A stretch of 64,000 nt of DNA. Origin: Talpa occidentalis (lineage: Eukaryota > Chordata > Mammalia > Eulipotyphla > Talpidae). The DNA lies in assembly GCF_014898055.3 (NCBI RefSeq), contig NW_023604861.1, positions 83,858,399 through 83,922,398 on the forward strand, read 5' to 3'. Position numbers and translations under genes: made by a program. Shown one piece after another: positions 1 to 11,356 of the stretch (positions are counted from its first letter, which is position 1; every line of letters starts with the position of its first letter). A model generated the notes under the pieces. That model saw nothing but the letters and a program-made list of their open reading frames with translations. It made no database searches and was not told where the DNA came from.

Positions 1-794
1 TGTGTGTATTGGCACACACTCTGATACTGGCATCTTTCATATAACATCTCTTTAGTTTTCATTCCCAAATAAATGGTTCAAGCCAGGAGTTTAATTCTGC
101 ATAAATATTTTATAATCCCTATTATACAAAAAGTGATCAATAAAGACATTTTCTTTTCACCCAAGGAAACTAAACATAAAGAAAAGTATATAATAGGTAA
201 CTTTAAATGCAAAGTTTAAAAAAAAAACAAAACAGTCTTGTAACCAGCAGACTAAATCCAGGACTTAACAGATTCTTTATAAGATCCTGAATATAACCCA
301 AGGTGACCTATATAAAATATAGCCTTTTGGATATGTCCCTTTTGGGACAAACATTTTTTTACTGATAAGGTTATCATTTTACTGACATTTATTTATAAAT
401 ATCAAGAAGTAATTATAAATAATGATTAATGAGTAGTTCCTTGTTAATTATTTATCACTTGTGGACACTGGTCACAAATTTTATCTCATTGATTTCTCTT
501 CTTCAGAATAAAATCTGAGGCTTAATATGGTTGAATTAAAACTCTTAAAATTTTAAATATAGATTATATATACACACGCACACACACACACATACATCAT
601 GCTAAGTGGAAAAGAGAAAAATATTAGAAATAAATAAGGCTACAGAATGCCAGGCCATAATCGGCTAAGGAAAAGAAAGACATTAAAATAATTTTACAGA
701 GTCCATGCAAAGATAGATTTAATTACTAATATATTTAGCCCATTACCACCTTTTTCAAATACTTATTAAATTGAAAACTTCACTTAACAAAAAT
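1..794. other. Intron sequence, nothing recognised
   Basis: AT-rich intron downstream of the last visible EXOC6B exon. Only a short imperfect CA run at about 572-592 stands out. Confidence 0.6.
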
Positions 795-960
795 ATAATG
801 AGCTGGGCATTGTGTTGGTAAATAGAGAGTTCACAATTGTGATCAACATTGCAATGGTTCCTGCCCTCATAGGTTAAACTCATAATTATATCATATCAAT
901 TGCAATATGAGCTATGATAAGTACAGGTTGCTAGGAAAGTGATTAACATCATTGGTTAAT
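795..960 (+). mobile_element. L2 fragment
   Basis: GGGCATTGTG..GGTTCCTGCCCTCATAGG and the later TATGATAAGTAC match the conserved L2 3' region (ctgccctcatggagctta). Heavily diverged, as expected for an ancient LINE2. Confidence 0.55.
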
Positions 961-1407
961 CTGGTGCCCCTGTTATTCATCACTCTCATAGTATCTTGTA
1001 CTTATTAAATCTCTCTATCATGCTTTAAAATGATCTAGGAGAAGTTCCAATTTTGAATATGATATCGAGAAACATGGTCACTACCTTCAAAATAAGAAAA
1101 CTAGATCCAGGCTAAAAGCTGTATTTTCTTTCAATATCAGTGAAGTGTAATGAGCACCAAAAAAAAATAATAATAATAACGGAATTAAACTGCACACTGG
1201 GATAAACTCTTGAAAGTGAGCAAAAAGCAGCACGCACTTTCATAAATAGGGCCAACTGCCTAATCTGGGTACAGGTGGATGAAGGAATAAAATGCCTTAG
1301 CAGGGATGCAGAGAAATCAGTCAAACCTTTAAGTGTGGGCTATTCTTATAGGCTGGAATCTGGAAGAGCCCACAAACAAAAATAAATACACTTAGCCAAC
1401 CTAAACT
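961..1407. other. Intron sequence, nothing recognised
   Basis: No exon with conserved splice sites and no clear repeat. Contains a short TAA microsatellite near 1166-1178. Confidence 0.5.
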
Positions 1408-1560
1408 AAGAATCAACTCCTGGGGCCTCCCTTCGTGGCGCAGTGGTTGAGCACTGGGTTGCGGGGCTGCCCGCAGCCTCTGCAGTGCCGGTTCATTCCC
1501 CGGCAGCCACTGGCGAGGGTCCCACAAAAAAAAAAAAAAAAAAAAAAAGAATCAACTCCT
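1408..1560 (+). mobile_element. Head-only copy of the tRNA-derived SINE (1422-1547) with target-site duplication
   Basis: The tRNA-like head is complete with a B box (GGTTCATTCCC) but the element ends at GAGGGTCCCAC and goes straight into a poly(A) run. It lacks the body and the AATAAA/TCTTT tail. A 14-bp duplication AAGAATCAACTCCT lies on both sides (1408-1421 and 1547-1560), so this is a genuine L1-type retroposition and not a later deletion. Confidence 0.9.
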
Positions 1561-2005
1561 ACAGGAATTATGTTCTATAAGAAATGGTGGGGGAAGTGCA
1601 AAGTATCAGAAAGATCTTGAAAATTTTGCAAGGGGATTAGGTTCCAGGTCGCTACTGAAATTCAATCCTAGGAGAGCAAAAACCAACTAAATCTGAAACC
1701 CAGCCCAGCTCAAATCCTGTTAAGATCAGAAGTAAGCCCCTGGATAGAAGCTTTGGAATTTCAAACTTGATCTTGCGGACAAAGAGACTTCTGCAATTGC
1801 CACTGAAATCAGAAGTACCTTAAAACTAATTAAAAACTAGATTCACATTCAGCTCATCAAGCAGTGATGAAACCTGAATTATCTTATCAAACAGGTTGGC
1901 ATCACCCAAGAAAAAGAAAAAAATGATAAAGGAAACATATTTAAGCACATGCTGACAAAATTATCTCCAAACTTGATACTATATTTCAACCTACAGATTC
2001 AAAAT

Positions 2006-2143
2006 GTTCAACACCTGGACCTCCCCTGGTGGCACAGCGGTTGAGTGCTAGGTTGCGAGGCTGCCCGCAGCCAGCCTGCAGTTCAATCCCCGGCCACCGG
2101 CGAGGGTCCCAGAAAAAAAAAAAAAAAAAAAAAGTTCAACACC
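2006..2143 (+). mobile_element. Second head-only SINE copy (2016-2133)
   Basis: Same architecture as the copy at 1422: tRNA-like head, break at GAGGGTCCCAG, then poly(A). Its own target duplication GTTCAACACC (2006-2015 and 2134-2143) shows an independent insertion. A small insertion (CCAGC) sits between the boxes. Confidence 0.9.
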
Positions 2144-2331
2144 CCTCAAAGAGAATTAATACAGTTTAAAAAACACATCGACACATAATAGTCAAATTGT
2201 AAAGTACAAAGACAAAGAGAAAAATCCTCAAATCTTCAAAGAAACAAAAAGACAGTACACTAAAGAACAACAGTTAAGAAGACTTAATTCTCTTCAGAAA
2301 CCATAGATACAAAGAATGGAATGATATCTTT

Positions 2332-2629
2332 AAAGTGTGGGGAAATGGGGCCTCCCTGGTGGTGCAGGCAGTTGAGAACAACACTGTGAAACTGTCCGCA
2401 GTCTCTGCAGCGCCGGTTCGATCTCAGCCGGCCTGCTAGAATCCCACATGGCGCAGCAGATCTCTCCTGTCTCTCCCGCTGCTCCCCTTAACAGTGTATT
2501 TCAGTCAGGCTGCACGTTCTGTTCCCCGCTCTGTCTCTGATGAATCCTCTCACCCTCCCGCGCATCTGGTCTATACCCTGGTTCTTGTATAAATAAATAA
2601 ATCTTTGGGGGAAAAAAAGTGTGGGGAAA
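2332..2629 (+). mobile_element. Full-length tRNA-derived SINE (2346-2615)
   Basis: Starts GGGGCCTCCCTGGTGG, with a diverged B box, body CTCTGTCTCTGATGAATCC, and tail TATAAATAAATAAATCTTT. Flanked by AAAGTGTGGGGAAA at both ends. The CTCTGTCTCTG body places it near the second subfamily (see 37836). Confidence 0.93.
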
Positions 2630-3450
2630 GGGAAGATTATTAACCTAAAATTCTGTATCTGAAGAAAAATATTTTTGAAAACAAAAGCAAAAAAAATTTT
2701 AGATAAATTAAAACTAGAAAAATCTAACACCAGCAAAAAATACATAAAAACAAATACTAAAACAAATTCTACACTGAAGAAAAATGATATTAAAGTGTAA
2801 CAACCTAGATCTGTAGGAAGAATGAGAAGGCCTAAAAATGAAGTGGACCAATCTAGAGAACCACTCATTTCTTGAATTTTAAAATAATTGTAAATATTCT
2901 AAGCAGAAACAGTAATACATTTTAGGGTTTAAGCAGGCATATAAGTAAAATATACACCAACAACACAAAGGGGGTGAGAATATAAATTACATTATATTGT
3001 TGTAAGATTACTAAATTATATATAAAGTGATACACTATTATTCAAGGCAAACTGTGGTAAATTAAGGATACACAGAGCAGTCACACAAATAAAGTTAATC
3101 GAGCTAATAGGTAAAATAAAGCATACTTTAAAAAATTTAATCAAAAAGGAAGGAAGGAAACTGGGAAAAATGGGCAGAAAAGATGAATGGGATAAATAGA
3201 AAAACAATAACAAAGAGCATGCTTAAATCCAACCATATCACTAAGTACATTAATGTAACTGAAATAAATACTTCAATTAGCAGAATTCATTAAAATAAAA
3301 CAAAACCTCACTATTTCTCAATTCAAAAAGACACATTTTAAAAATAAGAAAACATGCCCAGATCTTATTTAAAAGACACCACTCACACTAAAAGGAACTA
3401 GGATCCGTGGAAAGGTTAATAATATCAGGGTTAGGCCAATAAACATACAA

Positions 3451-3940
3451 GATGAGCCTGAAACATCTTTTCCCAGAAAATAAAGAAATGTCCCGCCAAA
3501 TTGCAGGGTGCCAAAAAACCACAGGTGGCAGTTGGAAGCTGTTCACACTAGTTACATCTGGGACAATTTGAGCATAAAAATGAATAAATACATAGATAGT
3601 AGAGAACTGAACCATTTTAATGAACAATCTATGATGACAGGGAGGTGATAGATAAATAAATAGCAAGCAAGCAGAAGGGAAGGACTCCTTAAAATAGAAT
3701 GCCAAATAACAAAATACAAGATTTTGATGATGTTTAAAATCATAAATAATTATCAGAGAAAAAAATGACTCAGGCAAGAATCATTAAATGATACTATATG
3801 GGTGAGGGAGGTAGATGACATCTGACAACAGAAAAAATACTTAGTCTCAAAGTAGTTCCAAACAAACACAAACGTTACTTATTACAAAAGGAAAAATGAT
3901 GATAACTATACAACAGAGAGAACAGACAGTATCCTAGCTA
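3451..3940. other. Intron sequence, nothing firmly recognised
   Basis: Unique-looking AT-rich sequence; may be further decayed L1, but I cannot align it by eye. Confidence 0.4.
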
Positions 3941-3941
3941 A

Positions 3942-3995
3942 TTAATCAAATTCAACATGTCTTAATCAAATTCAACATAAGTACTTCTAATAACA

Positions 3996-4031
<36 letters not shown>
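3942..4031. repeat. 17-bp direct duplication followed by a (CA)n microsatellite
   Basis: TTAATCAAATTCAACAT occurs twice back to back (about 3942-3978), then a CA run spans about 3993-4031 with one TA interruption. Confidence 0.9.
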
Positions 4032-4035
<4 letters not shown>

Positions 4036-4059
4036 GAGGAAGTGGAGGAGAAAGGTAAA

Positions 4060-4895
4060 TGAGGGAGGGAGAATACAATAAAGCAAATATGGCAAAATGT
4101 CAAAACCTGGTGAATTTGGGTCAAAGTATTAACAAAACCATAAAATGATCATTATAACATTCTCAAAACTTTTAAAGAAGTGCTGTGCATATATTCACAT
4201 GGAGGATAGACTGGAAAGAAATTCCCACAAACCATCATGCACTGCTGCTGGGAATGCAGACTGGTAAGCACCCTATGGACAACAGTATAGCAGTTCCTCA
4301 AAATATTAAAAATAGATCCACCACATGATCCAGCAATTCAACTTCTAGGTATCTAGTCAAAGAACACAAAATCACCAATTCAAAGGCATAGATGCACTTA
4401 TATGTTAACTGCAGCACTATTTACAATAGTCAAATTATAGAAATAACCTAAGTGTTCAGGCACAGAGCAGTGGATTAAGAAGATGTGGCATATATACATG
4501 ATAGAATACAACTCAGTCATAAAAAAAAAAAAAAGATGTACTCTTGCAATTTGTAACAACATGGAGGTAATTGAAGGGAATTATGCTAAGTAAAATAATT
4601 CTGAAGGAGAAAGACAAAAAAAAACAGATGAATTTATTCATATGTAGAATGTAGAGAAACAAAACAAACGAACTGGCAAAACTAAACCAAAACAAACCCC
4701 AGAAAGATGCCTACAGAGTTGCAGCTATTAGAGGGAAAAAATGGGGAGAGAATCTAATGGCTTAGGGTAAAGGACTATGGGTGCTCTGGTTTGGAGGTTG
4801 GTGTGGTGTGGTGACACACACCTGAGGAAGTGTGAAATTATTCCCTTAAATCATATACAGTGTTGTAAACCAGTGTTACCTTAATTTTTAAAAAA
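4060..4895 (+). mobile_element. Old L1 3' fragments (3' UTR piece, then ORF2 end plus 3' UTR)
   Basis: 4085-4185 resembles an L1M 3' end. From about 4200 the ORF2 C-terminal coding region is readable (GATCCAGCAATTCAACTTCT, then the ATGTGGCATATATACATG stretch), with many stops. 4740-4890 is a 3' UTR type seen again at 12130 and 43190 (GACTATGGGTGCTCTGG). Confidence 0.75.
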
Positions 4896-5014
4896 TTCCC
4901 ATATAGAGAGAATGGTTATTTTACTACATGGTAGAGTTTTGGGTCTTTCAAATTTTTCTTCTTTGTGCTATTTAGTTTCCAAATTCTTTACAGACTATTA
5001 ATTTTATAACTTAT

Positions 5015-5299
5015 AAAAAGATCTGGGGCCTCCCATGGTGGCGCAGCGGTTGAGCACTGGGCTGTGAGATTGCCCACAGCCTCTGTGGCACTGGTTCGAT
5101 CCCCGGCTGCTGGCAGGGGTCCCACATGGTGTGACAGACTTCTCCTGCCACGCCCACTGCTCCCCTCAACAGTGTGTTTCCTCAGCCTACCTGGTCTGTT
5201 CCCCGCTCTGGCTCTGGTGAGTTCTCTCACCCTCCCACACTTCTGACTGCACCCAGTGCTTGTATAAATAAATAAATAAATATTAAAAAAAAAGATCTG
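5015..5299 (+). mobile_element. tRNA-derived SINE (5025-5289)
   Basis: Full length: GGCGCAGCGGTTGAGCACTG head, GGTTCGATCCC B box, body with CTCTGGCTCTGGTGAG, tail CTTGTATAAATAAATAAATA. Target duplication AAAAAGATCTG on both sides. Confidence 0.93.
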
Positions 5300-5333
5300 T
5301 GTGTGTATTCTATTTTTTTGAAGTCAAGCAAAA

Positions 5334-5420
5334 CATGTTAGAACATTATTTTATATGTTATTATTTTATGTATGTTATTATTTTATATATTTTATAAATA
5401 ATGTTAGAACATTATTTTAC
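5334..5420. repeat. 19-bp direct repeat with AT-rich TTATTATTTTATGTA units
   Basis: ATGTTAGAACATTATTTTA occurs at 5334-5352 and 5402-5420, enclosing two or three degenerate copies of a TGTTATTATTTTAT unit. Confidence 0.8.
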
Positions 5421-5452
5421 CATAGCAGTCCCATTTATTTGTTGTTTTTAAA

Positions 5453-7219
5453 AAGAATTTTCTTTAAAATAGAAGAAATATTGATGAATATGGAATCACC
5501 AAAAACCCCGAATAGCCAAGGCTATCCTTAAAAAAAAAGAAGGGAATGGATGTATCACACTCCCAGACTTCAAACTATACTATAAACCAATAACAATCAA
5601 AATTGCATGGCATTGGAACAAGAATAGACACACAGACCAAAGGAACCGAATAGAAAATCCAGAAGTAAACCCACAGATGTATGGTCAACTAATCTTTGAC
5701 AAAGGAGCAAAGAATATGCAATGGAGCAAAGAAAGTTTCTTCAATAAATGATGCTGGGAAAATTGGGTCGCAATATGCAAAAGAATGAAGCTTGATTGCT
5801 ACCTCACACCATGCGCAAAAACCAACTCAAAATGGATTAAAGAACTAGACATAAGACCTGAAGCCATAAAATATGTAGAAGGAAATACAGGTAAAACACA
5901 ACATGACATACACCTCAGTAACATCTTTAAAGACACATCACCCAAAGCAGTGATAGTGAAGGAAAAGATAAACAGATGGGACGACATCAAATTAAAGAGC
6001 TTCTGTAAAGCAAAAGAGACAGTAACCAAACCAAAGAGACACCCCACTGACTGGGAGAAAATTTTTGCACACAATATTAACAATAAAGGACTGATGACAA
6101 AAATCTACAAAGAGCTGACTAGACTCAACAAAAACAAAGTAAATAACCCAGTCAAAAAATCAGGAAAATACAAATCAAAACTACAATGAGATACCACCTT
6201 ACACCAGTGAGAATGGCACATATTAAAAAAACTAGCAACAACAAATGTTGGCGACGATGTGGAGAAAAAGGAACTCTCCGCACTGCTGGTAGGAGTGTAA
6301 AATGGTCCAACCACTATGGAGAGCTGTGTGGAGGTTCCTCAATCTGCTAAAGATGGAGCTTCCATATGATCCAGCAATTCTACTCCTAGGTATTTACCCA
6401 AAGGACACAGAAACATTAATTCAAAAGAGCACCTACAACCCTATGTTTATAGCAGCACTATTTACAATAGGTAAGCTATGGAAACAAGCCAAATGCCCAA
6501 AAATAGGTGACTGGATCAAGAAGATGTGGTACATATATACAATAGAATATTACACAGCAATCCAAAAAGATAAACTCATGCAATTTGCAGCAACATGGAT
6601 GGAGCTGGAAGGGATCATGCTCGGCAAAATAAGCCAGAAAGAAAAAGAAAAATAGGGCCTCCCCTGGTGGTGCAGCGTTTGAGTGCTGAGCTGCAAAGCT
6701 GCCCGCAGCCTCTGCAAAGCCAGTTCGATCCCAAGCCGCCGGTGAGGGTCCCACATGGCACACAGACCTCTCCTGCCGCGCCCGCTGCTCCCCTCAGCAG
6801 TGTATTTCGTCAGTCTGCCTGTTCTGTTCCCTGCTCTGGCTCTGGTAAATTCTCTCACCCTCCCGTGCTTCTGACTGTACCCAGTGCTTTTATAAATAAA
6901 TAAATAAATCTTTTAAAAAAAATACCAGATGGTCTCACTCATAGCAGGAATTTAGAAAACCTAAATAAGGGACCAGGGAAAAGACTAATTATACTAAAGT
7001 AACAATCAAAATCAACAAGCAACTATAAGCCAGAGACACACTAGGGGGCGGGGGGAGAAGGGAGTAGGATCAAAACAAGGGTGGTGGGAATTGTATGGGG
7101 ACTATAACCAAAATGAAAATGCATACATTGTACAAAAATGAAAAATGGTATAAAAAATATACAAAATTAAAAAACAAAAAATGAAAAAATAATTAGAAAA
7201 AAGAAGTTTCTTTAAATAG
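5453..7219 (+). mobile_element. Young 5'-truncated L1 (5472-7200) with a nested SINE
   Basis: Begins inside the ORF2 C-terminal part (homologous to 14801 in the second copy), runs through the cysteine-rich C-terminus ([12 protein letters not shown] segment near 6240) and a 3' UTR with a G-run (about 7045), ending A-rich. An imperfect target duplication (AAGAATTTTCTTTAAAATAG and AAGAAGTTTCTTTAAATAGG) flanks it. ORF2 is dead: TGA replaces Trp near 5750, there are frameshifts, and about 88 bp is missing near 6160. A SINE splits it at 6655-6917. Antisense to EXOC6B. Confidence 0.93.
6655..6924 (+). mobile_element. tRNA-derived SINE inside the L1 (about 6655-6917)
   Basis: Complete head, body and TATAAATAAATAAATAAATC tail. 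It interrupts the L1 3' end, which reads AAGAAAAAT | ACCAGATGGTCTC across the insertion and uninterrupted in the copies at 16040 and 45580. It is therefore younger than this L1. Short A-rich target duplication (AAAAATA). Confidence 0.92.
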
Positions 7220-8265
7220 GAGTTTTATATCATCAGAATTTATGCAGTTACATATTTTTTCAATATTTATAATGCTTTCCCACATCTGCTATTCAATATA
7301 AGAGAAAATTTGCGAAGGCAAAAAATGAATGTTTGATTTAAGAGACTAATTATCCCTGAAGTTTCATAAAAATCTCTATATAGCAGTTGTTCTTGCTTTG
7401 AGGGCCTTGTGTTTAAAGAGAAATGATTGTTTTTATAAATATTTTGTCTCACATCCCATATCATACCTCCTCCCCATAATAGCTATAGTTGTCAACATGA
7501 TCTCTGTCTAGGTTAAAAGGTAAATTTAAAACTTAGTCCAGGAAATAAAATTAATGGTAACCAAAGAGGAAAGGCAGCAATAAAATCCCCCCAAACTGAA
7601 TATTTATTGGTAAATTGTCAGGGTTAGACGTATCAAAAAGAGTTTTCAGGCAAAAAAAAAGTTAATATATTCAAGCCAGAAAAGGATTTCACAAGATTTG
7701 ACTCACATTACACGTTCACCATATTACCTTTCCTTCAAAAGAGGATAGAAAAAGCCATTATGCAATGAGCTTGCAATAATTTAAGTACAGTAACATCCTT
7801 CACAATACCCTGGAAACCATTGTAACGGTCATTTGGTGGTAGTAGGGAGAGAGTGTAGCCCCTGTGTCTGGGAGGAAGTTTTAGTTTATAACTTCCAATG
7901 TTAATATCATTTCCAAGAGAATATTTGTATAAAATCAATCTCATTTTTAGAGAAAAGAACAAAGTGGTTGCACAAGCCTCATGTTTCATTTTTTATTTAT
8001 TAAGAATGGCTATTAAACAAGTCACACAAACTATCATACAATTATTTTTATCTTCAGAGTTGCCTGATACACTCTACCTCTCATTTGTTCAGTTATTCAT
8101 TTATTCTTTGTTTTTTCCTAAACTGGTTGAACTAGGGGATACTTTCTTGAACAAAACAGAAAATGAAAGACTTCAAAAATCCAAGCTAAATGTTTTTCAG
8201 AATATTTATATTGAGAGAGTCACTATTCATTATTTTTTTTACATTTTCACTATTTCATACTATAC
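7220..8265. other. Intron sequence, nothing recognised
   Basis: Unique-looking sequence directly downstream (gene sense) of the exon at 8266. No conserved splice-bounded frame seen on the minus strand. Confidence 0.5.
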
Positions 8266-8375
8266 CTGAGATGAAGATCTTCTGAAAACTTCAGACAAGC
8301 GTAGATAAATTCTTTAATTTGGTTGTAAACTTTTGGCACAAATTCAGAGAAAGGAAACTTTTTTGGAAAAGGTTG
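8266..8375 (-). CDS. EXOC6B: EXOC6B exon 8 of 8 in the window (110 nt)
   Basis: Encodes [36 protein letters not shown] and two bases of a Ser codon. Acceptor gtttacag, donor gtatag. Enters in phase 0 and leaves with two bases. The next exon, expected to start STEVDDM-like, was not found between 1 and 8265, so the following intron is at least 8.2 kb. Confidence 0.96.
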
Positions 8376-11301
8376 CTGTAAACGCAAGAATTAATATGAA
8401 AACATGTCACAAATCAACATATCATGAAGATATTTACAAACTAAGATATAAAATAAATTTTCTTCTATATATGAATTGTCTGTTTAAGAACCCAAAATTG
8501 TCTGTTTAAGAAATTATCTCTTAAAGTTTCCTGATACAAAAGAATAAGATATAGATTTAAATAAACAATAATATGTATGCCCTTTAGCACATGAATGCAT
8601 ACGTAAATTATAGTGCTTTTCTCCAATAAAAGGAATGAACTATTGATACATGCAACAACTTAAATGAATAGCAAGTATATTAAACAGTTCAGTGAAAGAG
8701 TCCAGTCTCAAAAGGTTACATAATGTATGATTCCATTTATCTCACTCTGGAAGAGGCAAAAATAGATAATGACCAGATTGGTGGCTTCTAAAGGGCAGGG
8801 GTTTAAAAGTAGCAGGATTGAGGGGATTTGGGGGCATGATAGAACTTTTCTACATCATATTGTGGCTGTATATATATGACTCAATGCACTGTCAAAACCA
8901 AGAGTGTAACACAGCACACAGGGTAAATTTTACTCTATATTTAGGGGAGAAAATGTTCTAAAGGTATAATAAAATCAAGTATTTTGAAGCATAAACCAAA
9001 TTGGAACACTCCCATCTATCCCCTAAACTTTTCAGAGCATTAGGACCCCAAAGTCATCTGCTGATCCCCAAAACAAGAATTACTATTCTTCTAAATCCAA
9101 AAAGTGTTATCTGAAGATATTCTACAGTTGCAACCTCTGAAGTTGGAAGAAATGCCTTTAAATGATACAGACACAATGAAAACTTCTAGAGGATGTCAAA
9201 TCAATCAGAGAAGTTTAAAGTATTCCTTACCTTTTCCAGCTCTATATCTTGAAATGGGAATTGTCCTACCACCTTTTTATACATCTCTTCACTTGTTACC
9301 GGTATAGGGCTATAGTTGTCAGAATCAAGTATGTTTCTATTAAAAAAAAAAGGGGGGGGAGGAGGGAAGGAGAGGAAGAAAGGAAAAGAGGGAAGAAGGG
9401 AGGAAAGGAAAGAGGAAGCAAAGGAAGGTGAATTAATCATTGTGTTATCTCAACAAATTTACAGGTGAACTCCAGTGATTGTGAATGTCCTATATATATT
9501 ATATTTATATATATAATGCATGTGTATGTGCTATATATATTTATATATATAATGTTTCTCAATCTCTAGTCTATTTCTTCTATGACATAGTCACTTGATC
9601 CAAGAAGAATATATTTAAAAGAAAAAAACTCTAAAACAAGTGGAACACAATTACAAAAATAAGTTCATAGTATTTAATATATGAGAAAGAACATTTTAAG
9701 GCAACATGTTGAAGCTTTAAGGCAAGTGACAAAAAAATAATGTGTGCTCTAGAAAAGGCAAAGAGATTTAATTTACTTTGAGTTTTTATATAAGATATAT
9801 CTGTTGATGTTGTTTAATCCTACACTAGCTCTTCTATTCTAATTTTCAGAATTGGCAGATAAGGAAAAGTAGCTTCTATATAAATACAAAACATGTTCAT
9901 TTACTCCACCAAATGCTCTGTGTTAGTATGACTTTTTTTCATCCATAGATTCTGACTCCTTAATTAGACTGGGGGAGTCTCTAAAAGTAGAGGTCGTGCT
10001 ACCAAAATCAAAACAGAAATTTACTGAAATTATTCTTATGATCAAGGATATATCATGTTATTAATTTCAAAGGTTCCTATAGAGATACTCTTCCCCTAAA
10101 CATAATAGTATCAGGTAAACCTGATTTTTAGAAAAACAATTGTTTATAATAATATATACAAATGAGTTGGACTAGTAATTATCAGATATTTTCACATACT
10201 GAGCAGAGTAAGATTAAAGGAATAATGTACAATTTAAAGCTATAACTTGAAAAGAACTTGAAAACAGGATAGGCTGAGCTGGGAATGGAATCATGCAGGA
10301 GGCAGAAAGGCCACTTTAAGTAAAGGAGTAAAGATTAATAAAGAGAAAAAATTCAAGTGAGTTCATATGGGGTGTATAACAGGAAAAGATTCCAAGAAGG
10401 TATAATGTTTGTGGGTAGAAGGTATAACAGAATAACTTTCTTATTGTAGTATGTATGTTGCAATAACTATTTAAATAATATGTTTCAAACACATTGCATT
10501 GTAATAGGTTATTTTCTCTGTGTGTGGAGAATAAAAATAAGGAATTACATAAGTCTTCAAAAAGGTTCCTGAAGAATCTAAATTATTTGAAAGTCTTTAA
10601 AAGTCACTGCCTTATAGTGAGGCATAGACTAGTAATGATCCTCAAAGAGGAAATGAAAAAGTAGAATAAAATACACAAGAAAATCTGGAGATTATGAACC
10701 AAGGTACTTGACATTTACTCAAGGAAACAAAGAAGCCCAAATGGGACAAGGTGATGCCCCACATAGCAGACACTAACACTTTGAAATTGGATGTTTTGAG
10801 AACTTTATTTTGGTCATCACTATAATTACTCAAATTTTGAATCATAATCTGCAGCATAGCTAGAAAATAGAAGTCATATGAACTCGATGTTTATTACAAA
10901 TGAAAAACTTTATGCATAAAAATACTTGTGTATACACACGTGTACATGCACTGCATACACACATAACTATAGATAATTTCTCACCTGAAAATACCTGCCC
11001 ACTTCTTTAGCAGAGTTTCACTATACTGATCTCTGATTTCTAACAGCATGTCAAAAAGTTGATTTACAGGAAAACCATACACCTGAAATAAAATTAAAAG
11101 CTTCATTTTCTAAGGTGAATAATTTACTAACATTAGAGATAATTAGGCACTGAAAGGTATTCTTGTTCTTCGGCCAACAATTCAAATGAAACCATATGGA
11201 AGAATCTTTCATTCCACCAAAAATCTAGTGCTCATCTCTTGAGAATTAAAAGATCCATAGCAAATTATAGAAGATAATCAGAAAAAAGCTTAATTAACAA
11301 T

Positions 11302-11356
<55 letters not shown>

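Larger units (their letters stand above)
1900..3450 (+). mobile_element. Old L1, ORF1/inter-ORF/ORF2-start region, decayed
   Basis: Stretches such as the run around 2155-2230 (ACACATAATAGTCAAATTG, AAAGACAAAGAGAAAAAT), the region near 2640-2680 and 3220-3330 resemble the end of L1 ORF1 and the beginning of ORF2. No frame is open. Interrupted by SINEs at 2016 and 2346. Borders are approximate. Confidence 0.5.

Noticed and set aside
5064..5246. Reading frames of 60-100 codons inside SINE copies (also near 6595, 23815, 37876, 46305, 46606, 47188, 48685)
   Set aside because: They follow the GC-rich SINE body in arbitrary frames and recur with every copy; SINEs are non-coding.
7898..8269. 123-codon plus-strand frame ending at the EXOC6B exon
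   Set aside because: Antisense to a real intron/exon border, hydrophobic T-rich composition, no family resemblance.
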